A stretch of DNA of 64,000 nt, from positions 82,284 through 146,283 of the forward strand of contig JAODTK010005735.1 in the NCBI GenBank assembly GCA_026419785.1. Reading direction: 5' to 3'. The DNA is from Sclerodactyla briareus. Lineage: Eukaryota > Echinodermata > Holothuroidea > Dendrochirotida > Sclerodactylidae. Position 1 is the first letter of the stretch; each line of letters opens with the position of its first letter. Position numbers and translations under genes: made by a program. Below the pieces are notes generated by a model. That model was not told the DNA's origin. It worked only from the letters and a program-made list of their open reading frames with translations, and ran no database searches. Positions 50,266-62,164 of the stretch are shown here, piece after piece.

Positions 50266-50810
50266 ACCGGACACATATAGGTTAAACCTAAAACACCGGT
50301 GTCATTTTCTGCAAACCAGTGTTATGAATGTCAAACGTTAAGGACCACCATTAAACTTCACAATGGACAGGTTTTGGAGATTTAATAGCAAATACTTGAC
50401 ATATCATGGTTTTAAACAGTAAATATGTGTTCAAAAAGGTGTCTAGCCTTTGAAGATGACACCAGAAAATCTGTATAAGATCTCATACCTAGTGTTGAAA
50501 CAGTTATAAATGTGTTGGAACATTATTTGAACCTAAAAGGTCCTCTATCTCCATGATACGGCTTCAAGCCGGTAAGATTGCAGGGGAATCCCGGAAGTGA
50601 AATTGATTGCGAAATACCACGCGGAGCACGCATGCGGGCGGAAAAAAATCGCTACATGACCGATTCGAGAAAAACGCCCGCCCGCCTCGCCCGCCGTCGC
50701 GTGATGGAAACTTTTTTTGGCCTCCATTGAAAATAACGGATGAGCGATTTTAGACGCCCGCACGCCGCCGCCGCCCGCCCGCCCGCCCGCGGATGACAAA
50801 ACGCGGCTCT

Positions 50811-51090
50811 AAGGTAGACTTCTGAATGTTGGGTAAGTGAGGAATGAAGCCCTGGGCTCCTGCTCAGCCATTCATATGTCTTCCCTGCAGGAATGTGGCT
50901 CTGGGATTTGCGTTGTCGCTAATTCCCCTGTTAGCTGTTACGCTGGCAATTTCTCTTCATCGCTCCATGCCAATCTGCGTCTGTCTCCTTCTCCGGTTCG
51001 TCGCCAACCATAATTCGTTTCGCCATGCCGCCTCAATTATTATAGATCATGATCATTAGTCAGGAGAATTCTAGCAGATGGACAGTGTTG
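50811..51090. other. Short unique spacer, uncertain coding trace
   Basis: A 71-codon plus-strand frame (50,844-51,059) has a hydrophobic middle. An alternative frame gives ECGSGICVVANSPVSCY, which has a cysteine pattern but no recognisable domain. The evidence is too thin to call an exon. Confidence 0.3.
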
Positions 51091-51285
51091 TGTTGTTGTG
51101 TGTGTGTGTGTGTGTGTGGCGCGCGGCGCGTATGTGTGGTATGTGTCTTCTTTTTTTTCTTTTTTTTTTTCTTTTTTTTTGTATGTGGGCCGTATGTGTG
51201 GGGGTGTGTGTGTGTAGGTGTGGTGCGGGTGCGGCGTGTGTGTATGTGTGTGTGCGTGTTTGTATATGTGTGGGTGTGTGACTAG
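51091..51285 (+). repeat. GT microsatellite with internal T/CT tract
   Basis: TGTGTG runs at 51,096-51,118 and 51,192-51,285 flank a T-rich CTTTTTTTT tract (51,147-51,180). Both strands are open for 78-95 codons across it only because the repeat avoids stops. Confidence 0.9.
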
Positions 51286-51655
51286 CCTTTTGTTAACACG
51301 ATGACCGAACCACACTGGAGTAGTCACTTGGTAATGGGTTCCCCATAAGAGTACTGACTCTATTGATTAGGGTAGGTCAAAGGCAATCTGGAGGCCAAGA
51401 GGAGGTCGGAGATAAAATCTTGTTAACACGATAAGTCAGAATCTTTTCTTTGGGAAGTACAAGAGCCCTAGCGTTTTGTCCGTGTGACTCGAGTCAGTTT
51501 GGGGGAAAATTGAGATCTGCATGATGAGGTACAACTTTGGTATGTTGATCCCCCCATAATGAGTACTTTCATATCCCTGTAAATCTTGTAAGCTGTGGAA
51601 ATTGTGACATGGCTTAGCTGTGATAAAGTCAGGATCAGTCATGAATCACTATAGA
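51286..51655 (+). repeat. Dispersed repeat, two partial copies
   Basis: TTGTTAACACGAT starts two segments at 51,290 and 51,421. Each runs on to GGGTTCCCCATAAGAGTACTGA or GTTGATCCCCCCATAATGAGTACTTT. The words match boxes in the tandem units at 45.6-46.1 kb (AACACGATAAGTCA), so the two clusters contain related repeats. Confidence 0.55.
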
Positions 51656-51671
51656 AGCCTTTTGGCCTTTC

Positions 51672-51765
51672 CTTTTTCTTCTTCTTCTTCTTTTCTTCTT
51701 CTTCTTCCTTCTTCTCCATCTTCTTCTTCTTTCTCTCTCTTTCTTCCCTTCTTTCTTCTTCAAAA
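51672..51765 (+). repeat. CTT polypyrimidine tract
   Basis: About 90 bases of only C and T apart from one or two A, mostly CTT steps. Confidence 0.9.
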
Positions 51766-52589
51766 GTGTCACAAGACTAACTGGAGGTGAAGTGATCTAA
51801 GCGCTATAATGACGTCTACGTTCCCGAGTGAAAACTGATTGTACCGAAACCAAACCTCTCCTTACCTAAAGTCAGGTGAAACAGAGGGGCTTTCCACATT
51901 ACTCATATTTGTTTCGGGGGGGGTCTTCCCCAGGTTCCGAACAAGGCAAGCCCTGTGTCCTTGGTCTGTGTAAAGTGCGACACGGATATCCCGTGTCTTA
52001 GTCGGGCTGAGTTCAGTGAAGTACGGGCATTCGAGGGTTCCTTCTTCGATGTTCTACAAGGAATTTTCTTTGCAGTTGGTTCAGATTTGAAACTGAACCG
52101 AGAAAATACAAAAACGAACAAAGATCTTAATATCTCATTATCAATAGTCTTGACCTGCACGACATCACCTTCGAATTGGTTTACATGCTAAACTTGCATG
52201 AAACTTAAATGAAATTGAATACACATACGTTAACTGCTGAGTATCAATGAAAACTTCCAATAGACTTCACTCGCAATTGTTCTATCAGGCGTCGGATTAG
52301 CTCGAGCGTAAGCTGCAGACTGCAAAACATTGATTGCGAGTTCTGAGTCCCATTGCTGGCCTGTGGAATTTTCCGTAGTGCTGTGTGGACAAGCGTGTCT
52401 TCTGGGAATGTTCCACGTCACCCACGGTGACTGTGGGTACCCTTGTGACGTGACTTGTGAAAACATCTAGCCCCAGGGAACACGGTGGAAGTGACTTACT
52501 GGATGGTGGGGGTTCGGGAAGGAACAAGCAGAGGTATGATCGTGTATATAGCAACGGGTGTGACAAAGTCCATTCAAAGATCAGGAGTA

Positions 52590-52645
52590 TCTGTGAAGCG
52601 CTTCGAGCATGTCTTCGACGCGTAATCAAGCGCTATTTAGGTTAT
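52590..52645 (+). mobile_element. Solo LINE/SINE 3'-tail remnant
   Basis: GAAGCGCTTCGAGCATG..CAAGCGCTATTTAGGTTA repeats the tail design seen after the LINE at 57.5 kb (GCGCTTTTGAATGTGG..ATCGCTATATAGATTC). No LINE coding motif was recognised upstream, so this may be a SINE end or a severely truncated LINE. Confidence 0.45.
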
Positions 52646-52649
52646 ATGG

Positions 52650-55475
52650 GTGCCTTTATAGTTGGCGATTCTGTAGGCACGAGGGAACGAGTTCCAAGCC
52701 CTCGGATTTGAGAATGTCCACTAACAGTCTATAATGAGGTTCTGTAATTTCCCAATCCCCCCAGAATCCCCGCTATACATTACACGTTATATCTATTCGC
52801 ACAATTGTTCGGTAATTCAGATATATTGTCAAGTGTTGAGTTGTGTGTTATACCTCATGTAGGAGGATAAAGCTGAGGTGAGTACCCAGTATGATATAGC
52901 CCTCAGGATAATATCTTTACGTTTCTTATATTGTGATCTTTTCCATGCGAGCTTCATCTATCGTGATCGTGAAGTCTTGTAAGCATGTACTAGGGGGAAG
53001 CTTCTGTTCAAAACCCCCTCAATCCAACCTCAATGTCACTGCTATCAGAAATGTTACTATGAAAACCATAGAATTTTAAAGTCGAGACACAATGCGAGTT
53101 TAGTTAATCATAACTAATGTTCAATTCACGTTAAACTTCATTTGAAGTCTCTAGAAGACTATCACGTTGGAGAAGAGGTGTATATAGTACATCTACATAC
53201 AGGAAGTATGGTATATCATGGATCGACTATTGATCTTGAGGCTACCAATATTACAGGTTTTTTCTGTGTGTCAAGGTGACGTGTTACCGAATTTAGACAA
53301 AATATGGCCACCTACGAAGTAGATATTTGAAAACAGTCTGCGCTTTACCCGTATGTAATATATTTATTAAATTAGATTTGGTATCATAATTGTGTCAAAT
53401 GTTTTTGACAGGTCAAATAAAATGGCAAATTGCGCAACTGATGACCTTGTCTAATCTAGACCAAATTTTTAGAATTACTTTTATGATTTTATAGAGCCTA
53501 TCGTTAACCAGACCCTCATATCTTTCAGAAATTTCTGGCAGATCGATAAAGGTCTATCAATATGTTGAAAATGGCAGTCCAACTGTTTTCACCTCACCCT
53601 ACCCAACCCCCAGCTGTCTATACCCTTTTTCATTTACTCTATTATTTTTTGTTGCTGTGTAGACCTAACAAGGCGCCCAAAGTGCTGTAGAAATTGTTCA
53701 GTCTTTTAGAGAAAATGTTGCTAGTTAAATTGTATAGATAGTTTCGTCGTGAACACGAGGCCTTCGTTCGAGGTCTGTAGGGGGGAGCTGCCGATGGGGT
53801 GCAATGCATGATCGGATATCATGAGGGTGCGTCACCATCAATTAAATTGGTTGTGAGGACGCTAAGTTGCATTTAATGTCCAATTTTGACCAGCTGCTGT
53901 TTCGCTTTATCTGTATTTGACATATTCGTAAGTTCAATTAATGATTACTGACCTGTGGATGGAATATATGAAACTTCTCCGTGTTGAATCCTCGAAAATT
54001 GCGCACATGCTCTTCGCACGCAGATGTCGTCACTGCTTTTTTTTTCATTGTTTCCATACCTTTCCGCCTCAATCTCATAGTAAGACCAGGTTGCAAATTA
54101 TTAAGTTCAGGTGTGTAGCTCCACAATGCTATATAAGCTTCAATCCACAACAGCCACAAAGGCTACACTAGGCCCTATTTCTATTCCCAATCGGTATGGG
54201 TCAGTACCCATTGGCGTAAACGATGGGTACGAAGGCGCAGCCTGCTCTGTGGCTGATGCAGGATTTTGTAAAGTTGGATCAAACGAAGTTGCGTAGAATT
54301 TTTTTAGTGGAGGGGAAGCAGGGGGCTTGGCGATATTTAAAATATAATTTTATGGGGGGAGGGTGGAGAATTGATGGTGGGCTGTGTGGAGTTATAATTT
54401 TTTTCGCATTTCCAGGTTGGCCTTCGATGCAATTCGGTGAATATCGCACACTTTCACACTCATTCTATTTTGGGAATAATTGTGCATTTTCACTGGCCTA
54501 AGATGATGCGATTGTGCTAGGTCAGTTAGTTATTTTCTGCCGTTGGATTCGAATATCCCCACGTTCCGCCAAATTCGTTCAAAAGTTGGTCAATGAATAT
54601 GTGAAAAAGAGATGGTATAGGTTCATGCGTACTTAACTGGATTTACACACTAACATCGACCGGACCGTTAGACTTCTCCATGAGCCACGGTCGTAAAGGC
54701 GCCCATAGGAATCACGGCAACATACAGCAACATTCGAGCATAGCGCGAGAATCACCGAATATGTAGATGAACAGGTCGTCAAAACGGATTTGAAAACTTT
54801 CAAGCCATCAAATCAGCCTCAGTCAGCCTAGTTGAATACTATTTTTTGCATGTTTTTCAACTATACAACGATATCAACGGATACGCGGGGGATTATACTG
54901 TTCTGTATCCCGACATTTATTGTTTTATGCTACTAGGTAATTAACCCTTAGGAAAAAAACCCAAGAAGGAGACAGGGAAATTCAATCAGGGGTCTTCTGA
55001 GGTGTAGAAGAGGCCCTTGTGTAAGCTAATGCGGTGAATGAAGGAACGGGGCTACAAATAATGGATGCGTGTATTATACTCACCTCTTGCCAGTGGGACC
55101 ATATTTGCTTGGAGGTTCGCAGGAAGATGGCCTAATATGCGATAGAGTAGTATCACAAGCCACTTCCAGAAAGCCATCTGGATCCACATATTGGTTAAAT
55201 ACATTATGTTAGGAAAGCTCGGAACCAAAATGGGGGGTCCGGACCCCTGGGCCCCCCATCCGCCGCGCTCCTGAATACGACAAATGTTGTGTACAGAAAA
55301 TACCTTTGTATATACAAACAGATACATCGAGTAAATACGCATTTGTACGCAATCTTCACAAAATCTACGATGATCTGTCATATCTTCCCATTATGTAGGT
55401 GCTGGGCTGGACTGGAACCCTGGTGGATTGGATTGAGGCAATGGGGGTTTCACAGGCAGTTCCAGTGCGTTCCCA
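52650..55475. other. No recognised gene
   Basis: No domain was recognised in open frames up to 109 codons. A block at 55,230-55,270 (GGGGGGTCCGGACCCCTGGG, then CCCCCC) has the look of a dispersed repeat end. G-rich patches lie near 54,355. Confidence 0.4.
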
Positions 55476-55499
55476 CGTCATTGCTACAGGCATAGGAAT

Positions 55500-55980
55500 G
55501 ATGGTGGTTGGTACACATAAGGTTGTATTGGGTGCATATAGCATATAGCGAATAATGCCTAAGAATGAGTTCTCTGCTGGGTACATATAAATTTCCCATA
55601 GAATAAGAATGTTTTTTATTGATTCCTAACTAAACGTACCTACTTCACAGATAAATATGTGTTTTGATTTTGCTCAATTGTGTTTTGAATAACAACATCC
55701 AGGCTATGCGTGGTTCTTTTTGAAGAATTTTTGAACCCCAAAGTAGCATTTTTCCGTATTCTACAAAAATTGGAAACAAATCCTGTTTGGTACGAAACTT
55801 TTAAGGAATTTCAATTGACTTGTCTATTACACATGGCATACTTTGTAAGCAACATGCATAGTTTAAATTTTAGTGCCCATGAACTGTTTAGCTGGAATTG
55901 CCCAATACATGCCTAAGAAGTATTTATGCTTGGGTACATATAAGTTGTGCTGAGCCCAGACTAGCAAATATGTAAGCGTA
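55500..55980 (+). repeat. Direct repeat pair
   Basis: GCCTAAGAATGAGTTCTCTG then CTGGGTACATATAAATTT near 55,557 is matched by GCCTAAGAAGTATTTATG then CTTGGGTACATATAAGTTG near 55,911. A third, weaker relative (GGTACACATAAGGTTG) lies at 55,510. The copies are direct and about 355 bp apart. Confidence 0.6.
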
Positions 55981-55984
55981 ATGT

Positions 55985-56585
55985 GGTAGACATGTTCCAA
56001 GTCATCCCGGTTATGACAGCTGGCAGTAAAGGTCAATTGAATGTGACATACAATCAAGATGTGCATGGGAAGAACATGCACTATTCGCCAAGGATTCGCC
56101 GTCCGCAGCTACCAGACGTTTTCCGACTTGCCGCTGGTTTGTCTCCAAAATTCAATAATCAACGAGAATTGTCAACAAATTTGAAATCCTCACGTAATAC
56201 CTATCCATAACCCTATTGTTGCAAATGATGACTGGAATTTCTCCCTCCACATTAGTGTAAAGTCGCAACTGGTATGTTTCTTCTAAAAACGAACTCCCAG
56301 TCGCGACTCCAATCCCTATCTGATTGGTGAAACAGAGTGTTGATGAGGTCATCTGCCGGTCTATCCATATTGTTAACCTATCTCTGAAAAATTGCACGGA
56401 ACTCACGTAACTACATGCAAAATCAGCAACTTTGATTCTGTTTACAGATTATTGAGACACACATGGCTGAACAGATTGTGGCTCACTGTTCCCAACAGCA
56501 ATATCCCCTTCCTTATTGTCAATAGACTTTTAAGCGAACTACTCTACAGAGACTGCGCTGGGTGAAATATATGTTCAATATGGAG
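55985..56585. other. No recognised gene
   Basis: Open frames of 75-84 codons on each strand lack recognised domains. Confidence 0.4.
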
Positions 56586-56589
56586 AAGC

Positions 56590-57620
56590 AGCGATGCCAC
56601 CCTCCATAAGTCTGTTAACAACCGCAATCACCATACCTTATCAATACCCTTCATTCCCAGTTTGGAGTCAATGGTAAAGTACTGAGATAGGGACCACCCC
56701 CCTGTCTAATAGGAACAGATGTTCGTATCGGTGACACCCTGTCCAACAATCTGGCCCTTGAATTGGTGTTCTACAGATAGTTGCTTGTGGCCTATATTAT
56801 CCAGTGTTCCATATCTCATTTGGAGCACCCCCTATTGCCAATATGCTGACGATACTTCAGCTCTATCTGTCTTTGCGTTTTTGAGCAGTCTCTCAGTGCA
56901 TGAAGTCACTCATTGCAAGATATTAGAGCATGGGTATTAGTACAAACCGAATTTCTTTCATAGGCACTTGTCCAACAGCTCGCAAAAGCTATAGATACAG
57001 GCCATTAGAGTTGGCAATGTACATCGAGCCATGTTGGGTTCAGTGCTAGGGCCTTCATAACATCCGCCAAATTAGGAAATCTAAGATCTTGACCCTCGTT
57101 CATTGCACTTATAAAATAGGCGTGTTAACTACTGTAACTCTCTTTCAGGCGTCTGCCGACTATCTACCAGTTGGCCAGAGTCCAGAAAGTGCTGAACACT
57201 GCTGACCGTCTTATGTTCCGTCGCCTAAATGCTCTCAAGTCCCTTCCACTGACTGTCAGCGAAAGAAAGAGTCGTCACCCTTCAGGTGTTCAAATGTTTA
57301 AAAGGTCTTGCGCCTGGCTAATAATAGATATGATTACTTTGAAGTTTAGTCGTCGCAATCTAAACCAGACATCTCGTCTTGTCCCCCGTAGTCATCATAA
57401 GAATGAGAGAGAGCGTTTGACTAAGCTGGGGAATCGTCTTCCTGCTGAACTTGCCATAGTAAACAACGATCTTTCTGTTGATGACTTCAAAAAAAGTGAA
57501 GCTCTCTGTTCAGACATTTATCTACTGAATTTATTTTGTTTTGTTTTGTGCCGCGCTTTTGAATGTGGGTACAAAATTATCGCTATATAGATTCATTTAA
57601 TATTATTTCAAGTCATTTCA
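56590..57620 (+). pseudogene. L2/CR1-like LINE, ORF2 3' part and tail
   Basis: Across frames the plus strand reads QFGVNGKVLR, VRIGDTLSNN, then YCQYADDTSALS with an intact catalytic YADD at 56,842-56,856. RISF and a GTxQQLAKA-like stretch follow, then LHNIRQIRK, RLPTIYQLARVQKVLNTADRL (about 57,152-57,215), IDMITLKFSRRNL, TSRLVPRSHHK, NRLPAEL and LSVDDFKK. The tail GCGCTTTTGAATGTGG..ATCGCTATATAGATTC lies at about 57,553-57,596. Upstream endonuclease and N-terminal parts are missing, and stops and frameshifts are numerous. This copy ties the CGCTATATA tail word to a LINE family. Confidence 0.9.
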
Positions 57621-60600
57621 CAGTTCCCTCTCCTCATTACCATATTCCTCTCTTTGGGCCACAATGTCAGTCATGAAAAGAGAACTTTGGACATATAGTA
57701 CATAAACAGTCCTTAGATGTGCCACAGGTAGGTAGCGCCTTCGTAAACCTAAACTGGAAAAGGTGGAAATTGCCCGAGGTGTGAACTAGCCGGCTTCTTG
57801 CTGAACAATCTCCAAGCTAGGACAGCAGTCTGACCAACTGTCCCTCGCAACCATTCAGTATATCTGCGTACGTCCCAAAAAAAAATCGAACCAACGCGTG
57901 AGTTCAGGCCCAATCCGCGGGGTACAGGTACTGTAGCCTATTGAATGAATGTTAGCGTCTCTCGTTGCGCCCTTTGTGTCCGACATTCTCAGACTCCCTG
58001 AAACCTGTAAAATGTTCAACTTCTGTTCGCTTTCATTGTGGGCTGATCAAGCACTGCAGACAGAAGGCGAGCAGTATATTTTCTTATATTATAGCTTCGG
58101 TCAGATCATTACCGTAGCAAGGGAAAAGTTTACTCTTAGAGTATCTTCGATGCCACGTAGCAAGTCTTGACGGGGGCACCTAACCGTACTTGGTAGTCGC
58201 GAGAGGACAGAGACGACTAACGAAAGAACTGTAGAGGGGCTGATGTGTCATTCAAAATGACCTCATCAATTACTCAGATGGCCACACCCTCTGCAGTTTA
58301 GCCCGCACATCAAGAAGGTCGCTAGCCTTCCTTGGTGCTCAGCCCCAATTCATACACTGCTTCGGTTAAATATTTATCTATTGAAAAACAAAAAATCTTG
58401 ATTCATTTTAAAAGGATTATTCCGAATGAGAGTTGAGAAGCACGCGGAAAGTACCCTTGGATAAATTTGATCTCAAATTGCTTGTCATCATATCTGAATA
58501 AACAATAACGTCAGACAATGTTACAGTGAAAAGTAGCATAAACAGACGCTTGCTACCTAGGTGGATTATACGACTGCGAGAACAGGGCGAACTCACTCGG
58601 CTTTGTAGGGTTTATCGCTCTATTGGGGAGGCCGAGCATATGCATTCCAAGATATACGGGTATTCTTCATGGATGAGTGAGCATGCTAGAATATAATAAT
58701 TAGATTGTTAAATCTAATCTCGTGCAGTCTTCCGTGCACCGTGCAATCATACCGGATGTGGGTTATGGAAATCCACGGTACTCCTTAAATATTCTGGATC
58801 ATTATATCTCAATATCTCACACAACGCAATGTATATAAAAGATTTCACATACTAATCTTGCTTAGTAGTACAGTGATTTAGTTTTCTGCCACAATCTGTC
58901 TATGTCAATATGCCTAGTTGTGTAGGAGTACGATGCTAAACATAATACTTAATCCTCCTAGTTATTGCAATGACAAGTGATTCAACAAGTAATTACTCAG
59001 CGCAACTGAAAAGAGACAATGGTGTGTTTTCTGTTTCATTCCGGAGACGTTGAACCAACAGAACCATTCGCCTCTTTCCCGCGGAATGACGTGCTCTACT
59101 GATTTATGCGCTAAAATAGCAGAGAAGGAGGACTAACGCTTGTGGTCCCGGTAGTACCACATAACATACACGGCTTAAGGATTCGATGAGCCGGCTCCTA
59201 AATCATACCCAAAGCATGTATAAGTGCGGGTTTTCACAAGCACACAACGTGGACATTAGCTTCTAGCTCAATATCCTAACAAGCAAACACATTGATGCAA
59301 TACCGCCTATCAACGACTGAAACTTCATAAAGAAATCATTTTGGCGGTGTTTGGCGCACTTTCCTACGCTTCTTCTGCAGAACTGACTTTCTTTCTTCGA
59401 TTTAGGGAATAATAGTTTCCACCCACTTGCGATAGTGGCTTTGGTTTGTTTACTTGGAATGTTTTATTCCGTATCGTTGGAGTGTATCTGTCGCCCGCCC
59501 CCCGCATTGGCCGCGGGAATATCACTGTTATAACTGAGCCTGCTGACTGTTAACGCCGGTTGGACCCTTCTTTCCGATGCATTCTTGACAACCGCATACA
59601 ATTTCGCTAACCCGTGAGATTCAATGCCTCGCAGAAATACACAACCTTTCTTTATCAGTGTTCTCAGTCCTGTTTCCTCCGAGGTCATGCAAAGAGGGAC
59701 GGTATTTTTGCGCCCTTGCTGTACTAGCGTATGGCGGATCACCCACAACAGTAAAAACCTTCACCTGAGAGGACTGATGAATACTTCATGGGCGCGGCAT
59801 TCTCATTGCTGAGTGCGGCACTGAACCGATATCCTCTACATCTCCAAGTTATCGACGTCTATATTTGCCTCCATTATACGTACTCCTTCTCATTCCTCTT
59901 TGCGTCAGTCACCTGTTGTCGCTTTTCCTCTTTTATTTTTATAATTTACATGTGGCTCCAATTTCCGTTACAAATCATGGAGCTACTTCTAGCTGGGGAT
60001 ATCATGGGTCGTCTGGTATAACGTTTGCAATCGGGCAGTAGATGGGTGCCGGGCGACCAAACCGAGTTAGTATGGTTCTGACGTCGTGTGCGTTGTCTTC
60101 GTTTTATGAATCGGACAGTACTCCTCTTCGTATTACTGCCAACTGGATGGTTTACACTGGGGGCGTCGATGATAGTCGCTCTCTGTATTGCGAGCGGGAT
60201 GTGAAGGAATCGAAGATAATCATCTGCTGAGGAGGATGACCCTAGAAGCGATTTCTTCCAGCAGAGGCATCAAACGAATATTATTGACGTACTCTTTGTA
60301 TCACATTGTGTGTGGACGTTAAATGTTATCGCCCTTGAATTTTTGTCATAATTCACTACAAGTCTATGGAGCTATAGTAACGAAATCACCCGTCTCACCA
60401 CGGTTTCTTCCTGTTCGAACCTTGAAAGTGACAGAGTCAACTCACCGTTGGTGAAATTTTCTTTTCTTCTTTGTTGTTCAGAAACACAACGAAAATCAGT
60501 AACTGACAGAAGTATTATCGCCCCAGCCTCCTACGATTCCCATAAGAGCTATAATAGTCTATTGAACAGGCTCATCTCTAATACATAAACCATGACGTGA

Positions 60601-60625
60601 TCTCCTTTGAAGCTACCGATATGTT
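57621..60625. other. Mostly unique DNA; one minus-strand open frame of interest
   Basis: A minus-strand frame at 59,464-59,748 (94 codons, ending HSNDTE before the stop) has an even, protein-like composition (VIRHTLVQQGRKNTVPLC, KLYAVVKNASERRVQPAL) and lies outside visible repeats, but I recognise no family. The rest shows short open frames only. Confidence 0.35.
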
Positions 60626-60628
60626 GCC

Positions 60629-60696
60629 TTATATATAATATATATATATCTATATATATATAATGAATATATATATAATATATATAAATTATATAT

Positions 60697-60737
<41 letters not shown>

Positions 60738-60766
60738 TATATATATATATATTATATATATTATTA
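60629..60766. repeat. TA microsatellite
   Basis: About 138 bases almost entirely of A and T in TATA steps. It is self-complementary and cruciform-prone, so its assembled length may be unreliable. Confidence 0.95.
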
Positions 60767-60769
60767 GGG

Positions 60770-61540
60770 AATTCATTGCTGTTGGATTTTTTGGCCAGAG
60801 CTCCAAGTATTAGGCCTGTTTGCGCATCCCCGGTATGTCATTGTATCTGCTGATGAGTGAGACAAATGTACAGACGATATGTCTTCTTGCCATCTAGTGA
60901 GCCCAGGGAACTACCATCTTGGCAACGCTTGTTATTCAAACCAGATACATGTACAAGACAGTGCTCTTCACTTGATCACTCGCTGGGTAAATCTGGTCCA
61001 CGTCGTGGCAGCATCTACCCTTGTTTATGGATGGATGATAAATAAGAGGAAGCGTGTGTGGCGGGCTGGGCCAGGTAAACTCCTGTCAGTCTGTGCTGTC
61101 CCCACCCCCCATCGAATCTGCCACCGCAAGTGAGGCAAACTACATGAAGTAGGGCAGGTCAGTACTTACCCAGTGAAACTTCACATTTACACATTGCGTA
61201 ATGTTATCCCTGTACAATAACACAACAACGTATGCATTGGATCAAACATTACATAACCTTCTTGGTAGGCCTTGTCTGTGCTCTGAGGCTGAGGCTGAAC
61301 TACTTCCTATGCCACAAATAGAACATTTCGACTTTCAGGCAAAAATAACATTTAGATGTACATGGCGTCTGCTTGTGCTGCCAACATTAATAAATAATTT
61401 ACCAATTCAAAATTTCCAAATTCGCTCATTTCCGTCGACTATTGACAATCCGAAAGTTATTTGTTTCTTTTAGGTCTCCTTCCTTTGTGGGGTTTTTTTT
61501 TTTTGTGGTCTGTTTAGCGCATCGAAACTGACTGTTGGGA
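60770..61540. other. No recognised gene
   Basis: Open frames of 62-90 codons on the plus strand (60,857-61,133 and 61,201-61,473) contain no recognised domain. A T-run lies at 61,492-61,504. Confidence 0.4.
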
Positions 61541-61545
61541 TCAAT

Positions 61546-61620
61546 AATATTATTATTATTATTATAATTATTATTATTATTATTATTCTACTATTATATT
61601 ACTATTATTATTAATATTAG
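61546..61620 (+). repeat. ATT microsatellite
   Basis: About 75 bases of ATT steps with a few interruptions; no LINE tail word precedes it. Confidence 0.9.
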
Positions 61621-61624
61621 ACAA

Positions 61625-62160
61625 CGTCAACAGGTCAAATGTACAGATAGGTGAGCGCCGCAGAGCAAACCCTTATATCTAGCAGGGCTTCTTTACCGGA
61701 TTTTCGTCTGGCTGTCGCACTGGCTACTGTCGTGATGTGACGCAACGCAACGCAGAGACCCTTACTCTTATATAAAGCTGGACTGCGAGTCGATTGCACT
61801 GGCGCTTTTTAATTTTGATTTTTCAATTAACGCGATTTTATTTTGTCAATGACCACTCGAGAATATTTTCCCGGACCCTCAAAAGGGTCTCGATCTCCGA
61901 TCTCTAGTTTTCGTCGACCACAGTACCAGTCTCTACACTTTTGAGCAAAAATGAAATGCTGTATACTTCTGCTGATCAGGAACCATTTCTAATTAAACTA
62001 TGTCTATTCGTGGTGGTATGCCGAAGAGGGGTTCGCGGCGTCCATGGAGATCCCACCCTGGGTGGCTCTTGTGATGAATATTGGGAGGGGGCATACGAGG
62101 TTCGCACTTCTAGCGGAGCCGCCGTCCGGCTGGGAACCCTCGTTTACATACCCTCCCGAT
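61625..62160. other. No recognised gene
   Basis: GC-richer sequence from 62,020 to 62,160 leads into the tandem array. A plus-strand frame from 61,941 runs 185 codons, but its second half is array sequence, so it is probably fortuitous. Confidence 0.45.
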
Positions 62161-62164
62161 TGCA

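Larger units (their letters stand above)
48370..50810 (+). repeat. Second array, about 700-bp unit, three copies, with microsatellites
   Basis: Landmarks recur in order: a GC-rich CGCCTGCCCG-type block, CACTTTTAGGGTGGATA, GCGCTATATAAGAAACCGATG, GTAGCCTA, a TTA-rich microsatellite, CACCGGACGCATAT, AAACCTAAAACACCGGTGTTT, ACAGGTTTTGGAGATTTAAT and GGAAATC..GAAATCGATT. GCGCTATATAAG is at 48,449, 49,118 (as GCGCTATCTAAG) and 49,823. CACCGGACGCATA is at 48,551, 49,249 and 50,265. The last interval is longer because the microsatellite there has turned into a GTTGTC-rich tract (49,900-50,265). Units share no reading frame. Confidence 0.9.

Noticed and set aside
51040-51327. Open frames of 78-95 codons on both strands
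   Set aside because: They are translations of the GT microsatellite and its T-rich interruption.
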